Shown here: piece by piece, positions 12,001-20,500 of the stretch | Layout: every line of letters starts with the position of its first letter | How positions within the stretch are numbered: position 1 is the stretch's first letter | Origin: a virus | IMG/VR virus record: IMGVR_UViG_3300023174_004443 | Location: 1-26,742 of that record | Length of the DNA stretch: 26,742 nt | Strand: one strand, 5' to 3' | Made by a program: the position numbers and the translations under genes | The notes under the pieces: model-generated | The model's input: only the letters and a program-made list of their open reading frames with translations | What the model was told of the DNA's origin: nothing | The model's database searches: none

Positions 12001-14494
12001 TCTTAGGGCAAGAATTGATGCGGCCAGACTGTCCGGAGATGCTCAGCACGTAGGCGTTCTTGAAAAGGAATTAGCGCAAATGGAAGGGGCGGGCGGGAAA
12101 CTTGTCGGACTGCAGAAAGAATATGACAACCTGAGCGCCTCGGCGCAAAAGTGGCTTGATAAGGCGGCGGCGGCAAACCCACGCAAATTGCTCCAGAAAG
12201 ACATTGACGCCATTAAGAAAATGATTGCAAAAAACCCAGGTTCAATTCTTGGGGGCGACGGCGGAGCGAAAGACTCAAAGACACTGCAGAAAAACATTGA
12301 CCTGCTGAACAAGATGGCGTCCGTTGCCCAGAAGGCATATGACCGGATGCGCAAGGAGCAGCAGCGCACGCACGACGATTACATCAAGCAACTTGACGAG
12401 CAGGAGAAGCGGATTAATGAGCGCTACCAGCAGCGCTCAGACATCCAGACGGAAGAAAACCTCCAGGCACAACTCCAGATTGCAGGGCTTCAGATGCGAT
12501 CTGCCTCTGCCGATCCGCTTGAGGCTGCCAAGTCATTCTACGACGCCAAGCAGGCATTGGAGCAGTTCTACATTGATCAGCAACGCGACGCAGAACTTAA
12601 GGTTATTACCGATGAGAAGGAGCGATACGAGAAACAATTTGGCGACTCTTCAACGGCCTCCCAAGCAATCTACGACGCAGCGATGCAAAGGCTGAACAGC
12701 AGATTTGAGTTTGCCCAACAGGTGCTCAACGGCGACGAGAAGATGGCTGGCAAGATGAACGATGCCCTTCGAATGACGATGTTTGGTGGCGACATTGAGG
12801 GAATGGTCAATATTGATGGTGAGGTTTCTAGCGCGGCAAATACTGCATTCAATGAGTACAAGAAGGGCGGCGGGGCAAACTACAAAAAGTATGCAGCAAT
12901 ATCAAAGGCAAATCGAACCAAGGCTCAACAGGCTGTTGTCACTAAATACGAAAGCCTTCTTGCTGCAGCAAGAAAGGAGTCAGCCGTCAACGCCATGCTC
13001 GATGCCGTATATGGGGTAACTGGCGAGCAGGACATCACAATGACAACTAACGCAGAGCAGGATCTTGCAAAGTTTGAGTCAGAGAACAGAGACGCTATTG
13101 CAGCCGCAATTGCAGCAAACGAAAATATGACTACAGATCAGGAGGAATTGCTTGGAAACCTTGCTGAATTGCGCGCTGCCGCAGAGGCTGCTCAAAAAGA
13201 CGCACTGCTTGGCGCCCTTGGCAGCATTGGTCAGGGGGTCTTGTACAACGACAATAAGGCATTCTCAGCCTCTGGTGGCGGATTTACTGGCGGCATTGCT
13301 GGGCTCAAGTATGGCGGAAAAGCAATGACCCAAGCGCAAATGAAAGTTTACCGAGGATCAACGGAAGAAAGCGGGCTTGCGGCGACATTCCTTAACGAGG
13401 CTATCATGGGGCAAATGAGATACACGGATCAAAACGGAAAAGAATATGCGGGCGCGGGGAATATTCTAGCCTATTTGACTGGCGTTATTAACAACATGGG
13501 CGGCTCGCCAGAGGGAGTTACAAAACTTAATGCAGAGCAGGACGCGCTCTACAAGTACCTTAGAACGCTTGTATCCTCAAAGAATACCTTTACTGACGCT
13601 CAGAAAATTGCAATCCTTGCCCAGCGAACGCTTGAGCAGGGGCTCAACGACTTTGAGCAGTCAACTGGTGTCGATATCAACATTGCCAACCTTGCAGATG
13701 CAGATGTCACAGAAAAGCAGTTTACAGATTACTTCACTGCCCTAGGCAAGAACTTTGAGGACAACGCCGCACGAGACGCCGCAATCCAGAAGATGCGCGA
13801 CGTTCTCAGGGACACTTACGGACAGGCACTGCTTTCGGTTGATGTTGAACAATACGCAAAGTTTGCAGACTCAAGCGATAATCGAATTGGTACATTGAGT
13901 GGCGTTGCAAAGAGCCTTAAGGACGTCATGGATCAGATTGACGGGATCATGTCTAGCCCGAACAAGATGACCAGCCTAGACAAGTTGTTGTTTGGTGCCG
14001 ACTTTGATCCGAACAACCTCTCCGGAACCGGTCCAGTCAGCAACCTAAAGTTCGGAAAGACGCAAATCGACGCCGTTACTACTGCAGTAACCGCAACGCG
14101 AGATGCCTTTGAGAGCAGCATGAATAGCATCAAGTCATACGCCTCAGAGTTGAGCGGACCGCTGGGAGCATTTAATCAGCAGTCGGTCACGGGCGCAGAT
14201 GCCTTGACCGCAGCCATGGGCCAGACCGCATCCTCATTCTCCCTTGCCACAGGAAAGGTTAATGAGTATGCTACTGCCTTGGCCGCTGCGGCTGCCGCGC
14301 GCACAAGCCTCGGTGTTAATGCAACTCTTGCCACGGGCCTGGCAACCAGTGCAACGCCAACTGGCACCGTAACCGCTGGCGCTAACAACACCTTCAACAT
14401 CACCGTCAGCAACGCAAGCGGTATGGATGCCCAGCAATTGGCCGCAGAACTTGCTAGACTGATTGCACTTCAAGCAGGAAGCAGTGTTAAGTAA
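2..14494 (+). CDS. Giant tail tape-measure protein with an N-terminal zincin domain
   Basis: Tape-measure proteins set tail length and help deliver DNA through the host membrane. This frame has 4,830 codons. Residues 1-130 are charged coiled coil. Residues about 970-1190 carry a zinc-peptidase signature (H1112, E1113, H1116, Y1152, E1159, E1163). A small domain lies near 1335-1410, followed by an acidic Ala/Ser-rich region near 1500-1680. A Gly/Pro hinge just before W2130 leads into the tape-measure core (about 2190-2500, with TPFRF at 2315). Hydrophobic helices follow near 2620-2656 and 2697-2760, glycine zippers near 3240-3283 and 3306-3347, a Pro-rich linker near 3755-3800, and long coiled coils. 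The C-terminal NNTFNITVSNASG segment resembles the end of other tape measures. I found no cysteine on reading the whole protein. The ATG lies one base inside the window, so its ribosome site cannot be checked and the gene could begin further upstream. The family call is firm; the role of the N-terminal third is inferred. Confidence 0.94.
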   Translation: MSTRAARRSSRTTSAATGPASGLASEDKFPQVDAGDLASRLAKLEERRKQLQAEREKNKSATETLESAIKTLVEADREADPEPKSTEIDEYTEDLKDLDADRRKIARKPIGLRPTGEEFQKRIAELSVATVPTYDETTGEEITREVVNKKTKKKTKEVVQRPLRDDEIMQMLQDEFDASQEEISEGLRSARERTQRAQNISEAQLLAKTLVEYAKRKMYQISGAGIDKKEEKTLQKTIEGIIRSEGVGVSKDDIAFLEKFGVASETIDAASGDTEILEKIGFGREKKGTPARPGAQRPDDVEKTGKVQQLLLDAEKEAMETGQDIGVVLANMLAAAEDRQRKIEAQIAADQQDIVKLKEIQDDNTLAQGGAYFRAIGLPEGRIGRTDPLSRVAGRKIDSDQQEAINERARRIAARYPGGLEAMHADVLTLNPEYDAATGESPRGMAGAERIEGTVTRREIAENPIGGLFRVRSLVRNAESESGAQLSTSTISPTQAGPALEFMKELFASLKIVMAGMAETLSQGRAIKPSDVQDLGVNLSILANLYDQIQGMDPGRNEELKKIVGDMKANFAALAEGEDIAKLFSPGFVTERLGKSAGLSRTEKEGLALEVAGIARGVSAGGERVVGGMQAYSESKQRATTGVYGGRVPRVPSPADAAEAAEQIKQLAGKVQLAEGSDKESLKEQLIALIGNQISEAAINPQDLLKLVKDPEIQKEIREKFSRSIDAYKLRMEPMGEEGLQPIGYEVQGTGGARGGGAGRIKEGTREVIDPVGPEAAAQLVERILSIEEVVAKIAEDIDAIFSKNERDADSSKREESKLLIEERSRQLEIAEKRLKQVEDRLRLQAFLSGREAPPPTFGTDPGYSRLKSLGNVSEEIQERGALARNFIIPAQQRIFETYKTKPEVGSQEEILSKFTKIEKVEDLKPFGDDATAALGFRSLPISLVRRLIRENPELKKLETPSNPIEGVPSGGILKVSEEAARAVLEALEKVGVRISVGSFSNPEEPDSQSLVSVMHIAEKLADDKFAAYVATGIAENVITSNTGGNALLNIQTPEFNSYPSLDGKVKEDAGGHMQSAGIVPSGVVRNIQLVRRMATGDPMERPSYIRRAVAHEYGHAITLPYNEDEESKSYTLGRIKARGIGEDQARSVSKYGATDYRELLAESYAIINGYTQDEGEEDLANSEGWAESLVPALMGAIEDAKELTKKRAKRLGTYAKGGVFRTKPAPMTTGGLRGPAAGRGARVVADRATTDDLYGDTLENFGASFAMQTSPEGAPVVTGNTPGPGFSVGGLNKRNFNLLPSDMVPEEAASGMGEEEIKGIQERNKQKRERFRIAVLQLMQENAAFIKRALAEGREIYFGTYFDESVGKIALDVTELIPYDPNDAESEAKARAKALADATVRNQQSVARIEPVAGKGRGTGAGFGVDFGNPDAFPSTGIPAGEDAMAGYRAWTGKRWTSSNLPDAPVTGPGEPGSPANFPAPSDNFDSIQKDLEETLANDPESALAKDNLRMLLEARGMEADAIARRVEEVARGAVAQQAAVESESKKSDKAEASAKAAEDDLGLFEDFTDEEMGEEFYGDDESGSYEVLPEEKAAQGARKAAAAERIIAAGEQETQAVENSATASESRAASVQVATDAGSTGSGTGAAAAATTDSISKVQEIEAEIAAIDAKRAELQEKISAAFSARREAAVSAKDKLRAAFDVLMQMENEELADELVAIELDTDREMAQREARFRRTKPGRKRTKTGEYANEYVPEVYGPESEEHKRLISEGFKPDEDNAFTERDMVFSEKSARFRHALGVENYGNNKNLASKVGLPPVNLPGADAPQQTIEEIREYIKLRSAEQPEPGVGEPLPEDVEAARQALVEFQAAIAPVTEEIDSLDAELTTLTGARQALRAEQVNLTPVKSESANDEAERNNKDVILQKQIIPEQLVPIIDLLNKTLAIADRTIAERGQDTSGMTAKDKAQFLESDPSGIGRKLEFLISAIEMASGTEAPKQGQLRFPGAVLPSDVRGTTPDARVKSGAKLTGMSPEEVADVSGVLQRIQAALRGLESQAATGEVDLEALAASLQNVSSEARETASFLTKTTTSDQQKIVAAGNAPGGAGGSKPPTATGGGMPPSDPDNDWRKIRAVVPDTEMISRGLKDLAALQNRFNELSPTILHVGDANKAFSRSLDESAKKSQQASEAIATLTNTNVGALRAIRTQVSRAATFLVLQQLGREIGGVFEHLQSGVFQFNQVLENTTVGFNTLFANTLQARAAVGNALVPKLNEAGVQIGFMREQSVKFSDAINYTKGAATSMVAEIRNIANITPFRFKPLVEAALKMKAFGFEATEIPGMINSISNAVAALGGEDEKIDRIAYALGQMNSAGRVYQNDMMQLANAGIAGYRMLSEKLLMDLTAMKNRSLGMLKDVPEETAAEFDRLQQMLNSASFKKSFGSIDEMIRTLEDPKRAEGLIRNLAKRGFLIGSTAARAITEGMDKQYQGSADRLSRTMTGALSTIADLSQNFMATAFEPLFTSVRDTIVEIGQFMLNSKEITKFVDGVRTRMVAFMGTLADFGPALQSAGQIFLNIFVGGIGSALDKGTQFGAVITGIVQNLGPGLKLIGDILTNDVGKGLVVATLAFSLFSKAITANPLIATITLLIAAISGIAKAIEEDTLGVGTFVKMFVPSIEQLFKVIGDAFGTIMKEISEGGLAGFIAGLSLAIDVLMPFLTVFLATLSVILKIITPFAKPLGIVIGLFLALKTALMAYDLAGSLMGKVMNGIGGAWTKVNGAIDQQISKVKQTAAAYDELKKAKIEAEDYKTNDRGQYLDDKGRVTKDKSKAALNWGPGEKVNSYGMTERKGRAAQAMLEGRGFVPGLLAMERGKQQAMDYGQNMMGVRPEFGKGFHLSHGDSALPHTEAVITNRGIEGTYGYLDQAESRLTAFRDANQGKTLVGEDLEKLRDLEEAAKLKQEYSKAGVMRFAGLDEGKSVTGKADINKNAGAYSMDNMLSAITIQKQINWIINTSYKQIEEAGAEIAAINKELDLLKKQMESGEITTEDYETKKQSALDRIQQVKAKPVNQKAVAVIGGLIEGQGGDATDLLDKAAAGRPINIPKGSAEAIKKLPDKTRNIIMARVLEAQTKGDAFLTDKELNDIVTGALGDARGKAALKAMTTGISGKIAQSLTNLYNKIAAGVPKQFKTIERGGGTTGLKEIDSRNGDYYYVNEETGMLSNRRVGKKELASRERIKSLPGAGMLGKIGGAVGIAGLAGGLATGASRLAGQMAPILSAPIIGPLMEFLPKEMTNVLKQKAGPFQAMAAGIGTAAGAALGQALIPIPGVGAALGGMIGGALAEFVGNAVDKAIAGSEAAMEKKKQVMEEATFLGFSTEQSKTIGEAVNSLEGDSGSIPFIVGDPSEAYSAPDSRKNLAERYQTEFGADVVKERNDALTAYMTSDVGKFTNTITAGLQNLFITTGILGGVTGIGAGKEGDARVKAYAAFREKQAEFMGTALPLQDLMEVYGQDAMFTKQRLYDFKIRHGEEMKLIDGKLARNEELSISEKRLKDEFERLTAAAAGSPMGVMGTITDTKVMSPTMFAKLIDQGGRGKVTAEEAKASEGKLKEGDFKEGFSKFESLLATADIQFMTEGAGFGTKTADALSAAGFDYSKITAETTDKEVLAMVKEALKPLIQARVRAKELTPKVDLSMTRIEMMETFGGEAGYKLFDKYAGQRDVYQKKQKEFDSLGGEARLLFLQSIADQSILGSNFLSQPLPGSRPVAPATPPPGLPFTGRTGAGGPVIPRGDYVIPQVDLGEGTGFSQTAGPMGQYVNTLLTTAQSVELENLKNKQKELTDARYETLEVDMKLRTSLAGATEEDRAKGVAAEKAFVTFKEENGKKLLAAVQAGKNASREQLDLLKEEARLREGYLTTESTKLNIGDALQAAEAAGLNISYKDLANNQALVELLLAKQNIIDKLGGASAAQVESRGAEIIAEDFITKASIKQLAIEEEKAKIDILRARIDAARLSGDAQHVGVLEKELAQMEGAGGKLVGLQKEYDNLSASAQKWLDKAAAANPRKLLQKDIDAIKKMIAKNPGSILGGDGGAKDSKTLQKNIDLLNKMASVAQKAYDRMRKEQQRTHDDYIKQLDEQEKRINERYQQRSDIQTEENLQAQLQIAGLQMRSASADPLEAAKSFYDAKQALEQFYIDQQRDAELKVITDEKERYEKQFGDSSTASQAIYDAAMQRLNSRFEFAQQVLNGDEKMAGKMNDALRMTMFGGDIEGMVNIDGEVSSAANTAFNEYKKGGGANYKKYAAISKANRTKAQQAVVTKYESLLAAARKESAVNAMLDAVYGVTGEQDITMTTNAEQDLAKFESENRDAIAAAIAANENMTTDQEELLGNLAELRAAAEAAQKDALLGALGSIGQGVLYNDNKAFSASGGGFTGGIAGLKYGGKAMTQAQMKVYRGSTEESGLAATFLNEAIMGQMRYTDQNGKEYAGAGNILAYLTGVINNMGGSPEGVTKLNAEQDALYKYLRTLVSSKNTFTDAQKIAILAQRTLEQGLNDFEQSTGVDINIANLADADVTEKQFTDYFTALGKNFEDNAARDAAIQKMRDVLRDTYGQALLSVDVEQYAKFADSSDNRIGTLSGVAKSLKDVMDQIDGIMSSPNKMTSLDKLLFGADFDPNNLSGTGPVSNLKFGKTQIDAVTTAVTATRDAFESSMNSIKSYASELSGPLGAFNQQSVTGADALTAAMGQTASSFSLATGKVNEYATALAAAAAARTSLGVNATLATGLATSATPTGTVTAGANNTFNITVSNASGMDAQQLAAELARLIALQAGSSVK
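2900..3560 (+). other. Anthrax-lethal-factor-type zincin domain inside the tape-measure protein
   Basis: The encoded segment (about residues 967-1187) contains RAVAHEYGHAI, an HExxH zinc motif with H1112, E1113 and H1116. It is followed 43 residues later by YGATDYRELLAES. In anthrax lethal factor the equivalent elements, as I recall them, are HEFGH, then SYGRTNEAEFFAEAF, where Y728 and E735 are functional and lie 7 residues apart. Here Y1152 and E1159 are also 7 apart, and the second glutamate, E1163, is conserved too. All expected zinc and catalytic residues are present, so the domain is probably active. Its substrate is unknown. Confidence 0.8.
6560..7510 (+). other. Tape-measure core domain
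   Basis: Residues about 2187-2503 match the N-terminal tape-measure domain of siphophages. The pattern is an alpha-helical run with ITPFRF, then MKAFGFEATEIPGMINSISN, a GRVYQNDMMQLANAGI block, and a helix leading to repeated hydrophobic segments. This is what identifies the polypeptide as a tape measure. In most phages this domain sits near the N-terminus; here about 2,130 residues precede it. Confidence 0.88.
7850..8285 (+). other. Membrane-helix region of the tape-measure protein
   Basis: Two long hydrophobic stretches lie at about residues 2620-2656 and 2697-2760. Together they could form three to five membrane-spanning helices. Tape measures of siphophages often carry such helices and are thought to form a channel in the cytoplasmic membrane during DNA entry. 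The channel role is inferred from the family. Confidence 0.7.
9719..10045 (+). other. Two glycine-zipper stretches in the tape-measure protein
   Basis: Residues about 3240-3283 and 3306-3347 are rich in small residues with recurring GxxxG and AxxxG spacing, separated by a short Pro-containing segment. Glycine-zipper helices pack tightly in membranes. The pair is a second candidate membrane-inserting region, well separated from the first one. Confidence 0.6.
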
Positions 14495-14508
14495 CATGGA
14501 GAGTCCCG

Positions 14509-17500
14509 ATGCCTAACCAGATTAGGGTCTTAATGCAATACAGGCCTGGGTACCCCCAGACCTCTACGGCTATCCAGGAGGAAATCTGGATTGACGTCAG
14601 CAAGCGCGTTGACTACCAGTCCCTTCAATGGGAGCAGCAGGCGACTGAGCAGAACACCGCTCTTCGTTTCGATATATTCACGATGCTCAACCTTTCTACC
14701 ACAAGATACGATGACTACGCTTCTTGGGGCACAAGCGGTAACGGGCTAGATGCATACACTCAAACTTCCCTGGGGATGGTTGATGCCATTAACGATCCGT
14801 CATTCTTTATCGATATAGCCAACAGGACAGAAGTAAAGGTGCAGGAGTGGGCACTAGTAAGTGGCCACTATGAGGTGGTCCGGACTCTCTGGGGCGGTGT
14901 TGTTTCCAGTGTTGATACCGAGCGACAGGGTGATGCGTTTGTTGTCCAGAGAGTGGAGTGCGCGGACTACACCGCCCTTCTGGACGAATTGATTATTCGT
15001 GACTACAACGCCCCGACTGTTTCTGCAGCCCTTGGCGAGCGACCAACGATTAGCGGCCTTACGACAGAGGTTATAGCCGGCGGCCTAACCCTTACCGCCG
15101 GACCATACACCTTCCGAGTTGTTGCCTACAACGCCGCCAACGAGATTGTAGAAATATTTACACATGTTAGCCAGAACCTTACCGCAACAGACATTGACCC
15201 GCCAGGGATTTCCGACCCGGAACTTCGGACAATCCGGCTGAACTGGAGTACCGTTGCTGGCGCTACGTATTACAAAGTCTTTGCCAAGTCTGGCATTGGC
15301 GTTAAGGACATGTACTACAAGGCTACCGTCACAAGTCCAACGGCCACGTATAGCCTGAGCACGGCACCAGCAGTCGCCGGAGAACTGAGCCCTGAGGACA
15401 AGGTTCAAAAGGGCTCCATTGACGTCGACATCATCAGCGGATCATCTGACCCGGCAAACGCGAACTATAAAGGCATCTTCAACGGGCTTGACCCAGATCT
15501 TGACCCTGGCATCGACAATCAGACTTCCTACGTTGAAACTGCTAAGAAACTTAACGATGGCACCCCCGACCCAGAGAAGTCATACCGATTCAGCCCAACG
15601 CTTGAGACCGGCGTTGTCCTTACCAGCCCCTTTGGCGGAAAGACGCTCAAGCAGGCGCTCAACATTATTATTGAAAAGACGGGCGGCGTATTCTGGGTTG
15701 ATGCCAACAAGGACCTGCACTACACCAACAAGCAAGCGCGAGAACTGGTGGAAAACCCACGATTTGAGTCTAGCCCAGCATCCTCTGGGTATTCCCTTGC
15801 TGGTGGGCATTCTATCCTGCAGGATCGCGGTCCATACGGATACGGCAGAGCCCTGGTTGCTTCGTCTGGCGCCACGACCGCAGAGAGCCAGACATCGGCA
15901 ATTCCAGTAACGGCAAATCAGTACTATTTTGCCAGGGTAAAGGGCTGGGCAAAGACAAACTTTTCTTTGGACTGGGACGCGGAGTTGCGTTTCTACAGCA
16001 ACGTAGGCGGAACGACTCAAGTTGGATCATCGTATAAACTTGAAAGAAATATATCCTTTGACTCAACAGACGACGGGCGATGGTGCAAGGCGTGGGCAAT
16101 GGCTCGGGCAGGTGCGACGGCAGTAACGGCAAGAATTGTTTTCATGAAAAAGCGCAACGGCGGAGACGAGGTTGCCTGGACTGACTTCTCGGTTGTGAAG
16201 GTTACGGGGAGCATGGGCTTCTCTGACAGCCCATCAGAAACCGCCTACGCGTTGCCGATGAAGTCATTTGAGACTCCAAAGGCGCCACGGTCCGCATCAA
16301 AGGTTGCCAATCGACTTCTTGTGTACGGTGTCTACAAGGATGCAAATAACCCAAGCGAACTTGAGTCCGTTGAGACGGACATTAGCCTGACTCTTAGAAA
16401 AGTTGCAGCGGGAACCCTTGCGGCTGGAAAATACTACGTTCGAGTCGTTGCCACCGTTGGAACTACAGAGATCATTTGTAAATACGCCACAGAGACGATT
16501 ACCGATCAAGATGTCATTGATGGCAACAGGGAACTGTATGCCTCTTGGGCAGCAGTAACTGGTGCGTCTTCGTACAAGATTTATGTTGGAACAAAGCGAT
16601 TTGCGATGCGCCTTAAGGCAACCCAGGCAGGCACAACGCTTAGCATTCAGTCGCCAGCCGCTGGCGGTGCAGCAATCTCTACCGAGCCTAGCGTGTACTA
16701 CTACAAGGTGTTTGACTTTGCTCCAGGAATTTGGGAGGCAGGCGGAAAGATTATTGAGGCAGCAATTAACGATAGCCTTGTTGATAATGACGACAAGGCA
16801 TCTACGCGGGCTCTTTCTTTCTGGGAAGAGAAGGGGATTGCAGAGCGAACGTGGGAGTTTGATACCTTCGAAACAGAAGTTCCAATGGTGGGCGAGGTTA
16901 TTCCGTTTGTTTGGATTGCGGACGACACCGCAGAGCCGCTCATGGTCAAGGGCATTAAGGCAAAACTTCTTGGCGATCGCGTCTACTACACGGTCACCGT
17001 TGGCGACGACCCACTCCTGACAAAGCGCGGGGTCACCCAGATCTTTGCCGACATGCAGGCGGCCACGGCACGGCTTAATGACACCATTGCCCCGGAGGCA
17101 CCGCAGTCCCTCTCCGTCACAGCCCCCGTAGGGGCACTTTTGCAGACCCCAGACGGGGTTACCAGGGCAACTGTGACTGCACAGTGGACCCCAAGCCCAG
17201 AGGACGACTTTGCCCACTACAGCGTCGAGTACGGGTACGACGAAAACTTTACAGAGGTACAACGAGCAAACGTTAGCCAGACCTCGGATTCACAGAGTGC
17301 TTCTACGGGCATCAAGGCAAATGTTGTCCATACGTTCCAGGCTGAGCCAGGAAAGAAGTTGTACTACCGGGTTGCCGCAATTGACAACACAAACAACAAG
17401 TCTCCGTGGTCGTCTGACGAGATTGACCTTCCGCAAGACATTACGCCATGTGACCCACCATATAACGCACTTGTTTCTCCAGGCCTCAAGAGCAACACCG

Positions 17501-20500
17501 TCACGTGGCAGTTTGATTTCTACAATCCTGAGTCGCCGCTTATTAATAGAGGAAACAGTGACTTTGCTCGATTTAGAGTTTACCGCAGGGTGCACAACAC
17601 TGGGGCCTATGCCGTCATTGCTGAAACATCCGCAACACAATATGTTGACACAGACTTTGCAAATTACTCTGCTGGCTATAACTACGCCGTAACTTCGCTT
17701 GACAGAACCGGCAACCAGAGCGGAGTTCCAGGAAACGGCGGAGCAACAGGAGTTGCCTACAACACTGCCAGCAACGTTCCAAGCAAGATTGATGGTGGGG
17801 TAGACATTACTACTGCATCGATTAGCGGGGCGCAAATTGCCAGCGCCACTATCACCGATGCCAACGTCGGCTCACTAAGTGCCACGAAGATCACAGCGGG
17901 AACGCTTAGCATTTCAACTGGCATGACTATTGCCACCAACGGTACAGCAGCCTTGCCCCAGTTTGAAGTTGATAAAGATGGTTTAACAGTAAGAAATAAT
18001 TCCGGCAACGTTGTTTTGCAAGTTAACGGAGCAACCTCAACACTTAATGCAAACTACATTAACGTGACCAACCTGGCGGCAAGCGAAGTCACTGTTGGGA
18101 CCGGCAATAGCGTAGTTCGAGTTGGAAATTATCCAAACTCAACATCACCTACCTTCCAGGGAATCTGGGGTGGCAACGCAAACCCATCATCTGCCGCATT
18201 CACTCTTAATACCTCTGGAATTCTTACCGCAACCAGCGCATCCATTAGCGGCTCCGTAAGCGCAAGCAGCGGAGCAATTGGTGGCTGGGCAATTGACAGC
18301 GACAAGATTTACAAAGCCACCGCCGTCTCTCCATACATCACTGGCATCTATACAGGGACAAGCGCAAGTAGTGGCCTTACGTTTTTTGCTGGAGCAGCCA
18401 CAAGCACTGGGACGTCTGCTGCATTCTCTGTTACCAACGCTGGGGCGGTGACCGCAACTAATGCCAATATCAGCGGAACAATCTCTGCGTCAGCGGGGCA
18501 AATCGGTGGATTTACCATTGCCTCTGACCGAATAACAAACCTTGGAACAACTAAGTACGCGGGCATTATTGATACTGCAGCAGACTCGGGGTTGGCATTC
18601 TTTGCTGGCGCAACAAGTACTGCTGGTACGGGCGCAGTATTCTCCGTAACTAACGCAGGAGCCCTTGCCGCAACAAGCGCATCGATCACTGGTTCGGTAA
18701 CCGCAAACAGCGGAGCAATTGGTGGATGGATAGTTGAAGCGGATAAGATTTACAACTCATCTAGCAACAGTAGATACGTTGGCTTAAAGTCAACATCTTC
18801 GTCAACCGGTTTGGCAATTTTTGCTGGTGCAGATAGTTCTGGCGGCGCAAACTCAGCGTTCTCTGTAACAAATTCTGGTGCAGTTGTTGCCACAAACATT
18901 AGCGTTCTTGGCGGAGACGTTGTTATTGGAAAACAAGGACCATCTATCGCCAGTCTGGCAAAAGACTCGGTGGGTATAGTCACAGTTATTACATCAACAG
19001 CGCATGAGTATACTGCCGGCTCAAAGATACTTATTGATGTTGAGAGCGGAACATATCAAAACGACGTCTGGGCAAATGGCTATAAGACAGTTCTTCCTGA
19101 TGGAATAACTTCAACGCAATTAAAATATGACAGCGGAACCTCTGGGGCTATAACTACTGTTTCCGTTATTGGGCATTTGTATAACGGATCACAGATGGCA
19201 GTTGGTGGGGACGGCGGAATTGCCGCTGCATGGATGACTATTAACAATAAACTTTCAATTAAATCCCCAACGACCGGTGCGGACATTATTGCCGTTGGCG
19301 CGGACGGAGTAACAATTAATGCAAACTTCCTAAATGCTGGCTCAATTGCCCTTGGTGGACTTGATAATGGTTCAAACTACGCCATCACCAGCACTAATTT
19401 TAATGTCACGAAAACAGGTGCGTTGACTGCCGCAAGCGCAGATATTACCGGATCAGTTACCGCAACCTCAGGTTCAATTGGCGGCTGGTCTGTTGACTCT
19501 TCAAGGATTTATAACGCTCTTGCATCGAGCCCGTATATTGCTGGAGTCCAGGGTTCCAGTACATCCACGGGTGTTGCCTTCTTTGCAGGGGGAACTAGCA
19601 GCACAGGGGCAACCGCTGCATTTAAGGTCACAAACGATGGTGCCTTGACGGCAACTAGCGCCTCCATTACGGGGGTGGTAACTGCAACAAGCGGCTCGTT
19701 TACTGGAACAATTTCCGCATCTGCTGGACAGATTGGCGGCTGGACAATTAGTTCCGACCGAATAACAAATCTTGGCGCGACAAAGTACGCAGGTATTATT
19801 GATACCGCAACAGACAATGGATTGGCATTCTTTGCGGGGGCAACAAGTACTGCTGGTACGGGCGCAGTATTCTCCGTAACAAATGAAGGTGCGCTAACAG
19901 CAACTAGCGCAAGCGTAACTGGCACAATTTCAACTAGCAACATTACCGCTACGGGTGGATTTATTGGTGGATGGAGTCTTTCATCCACATCGTTGACTGG
20001 CGGTAATACCACTATTGCAAGCGCGGGCGATATCACTCTTGGAACGGGGGAGAATGTGGCGCGATTGTCATCAAGCAACGCAGCCTATCGTCTCTGGCTA
20101 GGAGGCTCAACAGCCTCGACGGCTCCATTTAGGGTTACAAGCACAGGAGAAATGACCGCGACCAGTGCTTCAATAACTGGAACGGTTTCAACAAACAATA
20201 TCACTGCTACTGGTGGATTCATTGGCGGTTGGTCACTTACCTCAACAAGCCTGACAAATTATGGTGGATCTACTGGTCAGTATGCAGGTATTCTTGATAC
20301 CGATGCTACTGGGCTTGCATTCTTTGCCGGCGCAACAACAAGCACCGGAACTGGTGCGCAATTCTCAGTTACAAACGCAGGAGCCCTGACCGCAACTGGG
20401 GCAACAATTAGCGGAGCAGTAACCGCAACAAGCGGCTCATTCAATGGTTCAATTACTGCAAACGCTGGATCAATTGGTGGGTGGTCGCTAACCTCAACTT

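Noticed and set aside
16297-17262. Long reverse-strand open frame of 321 codons
   Set aside because: It lies wholly opposite the hub/fibre gene, whose frame has clear domain homology. The product is rich in Cys and Arg without recognisable domains, as expected for an antisense shadow.
19509-20078. Reverse-strand frame with repeated Val/Ala/Pro pattern
   Set aside because: It mirrors the fibre repeats on the other strand; its repetition is a by-product of the coding repeats.
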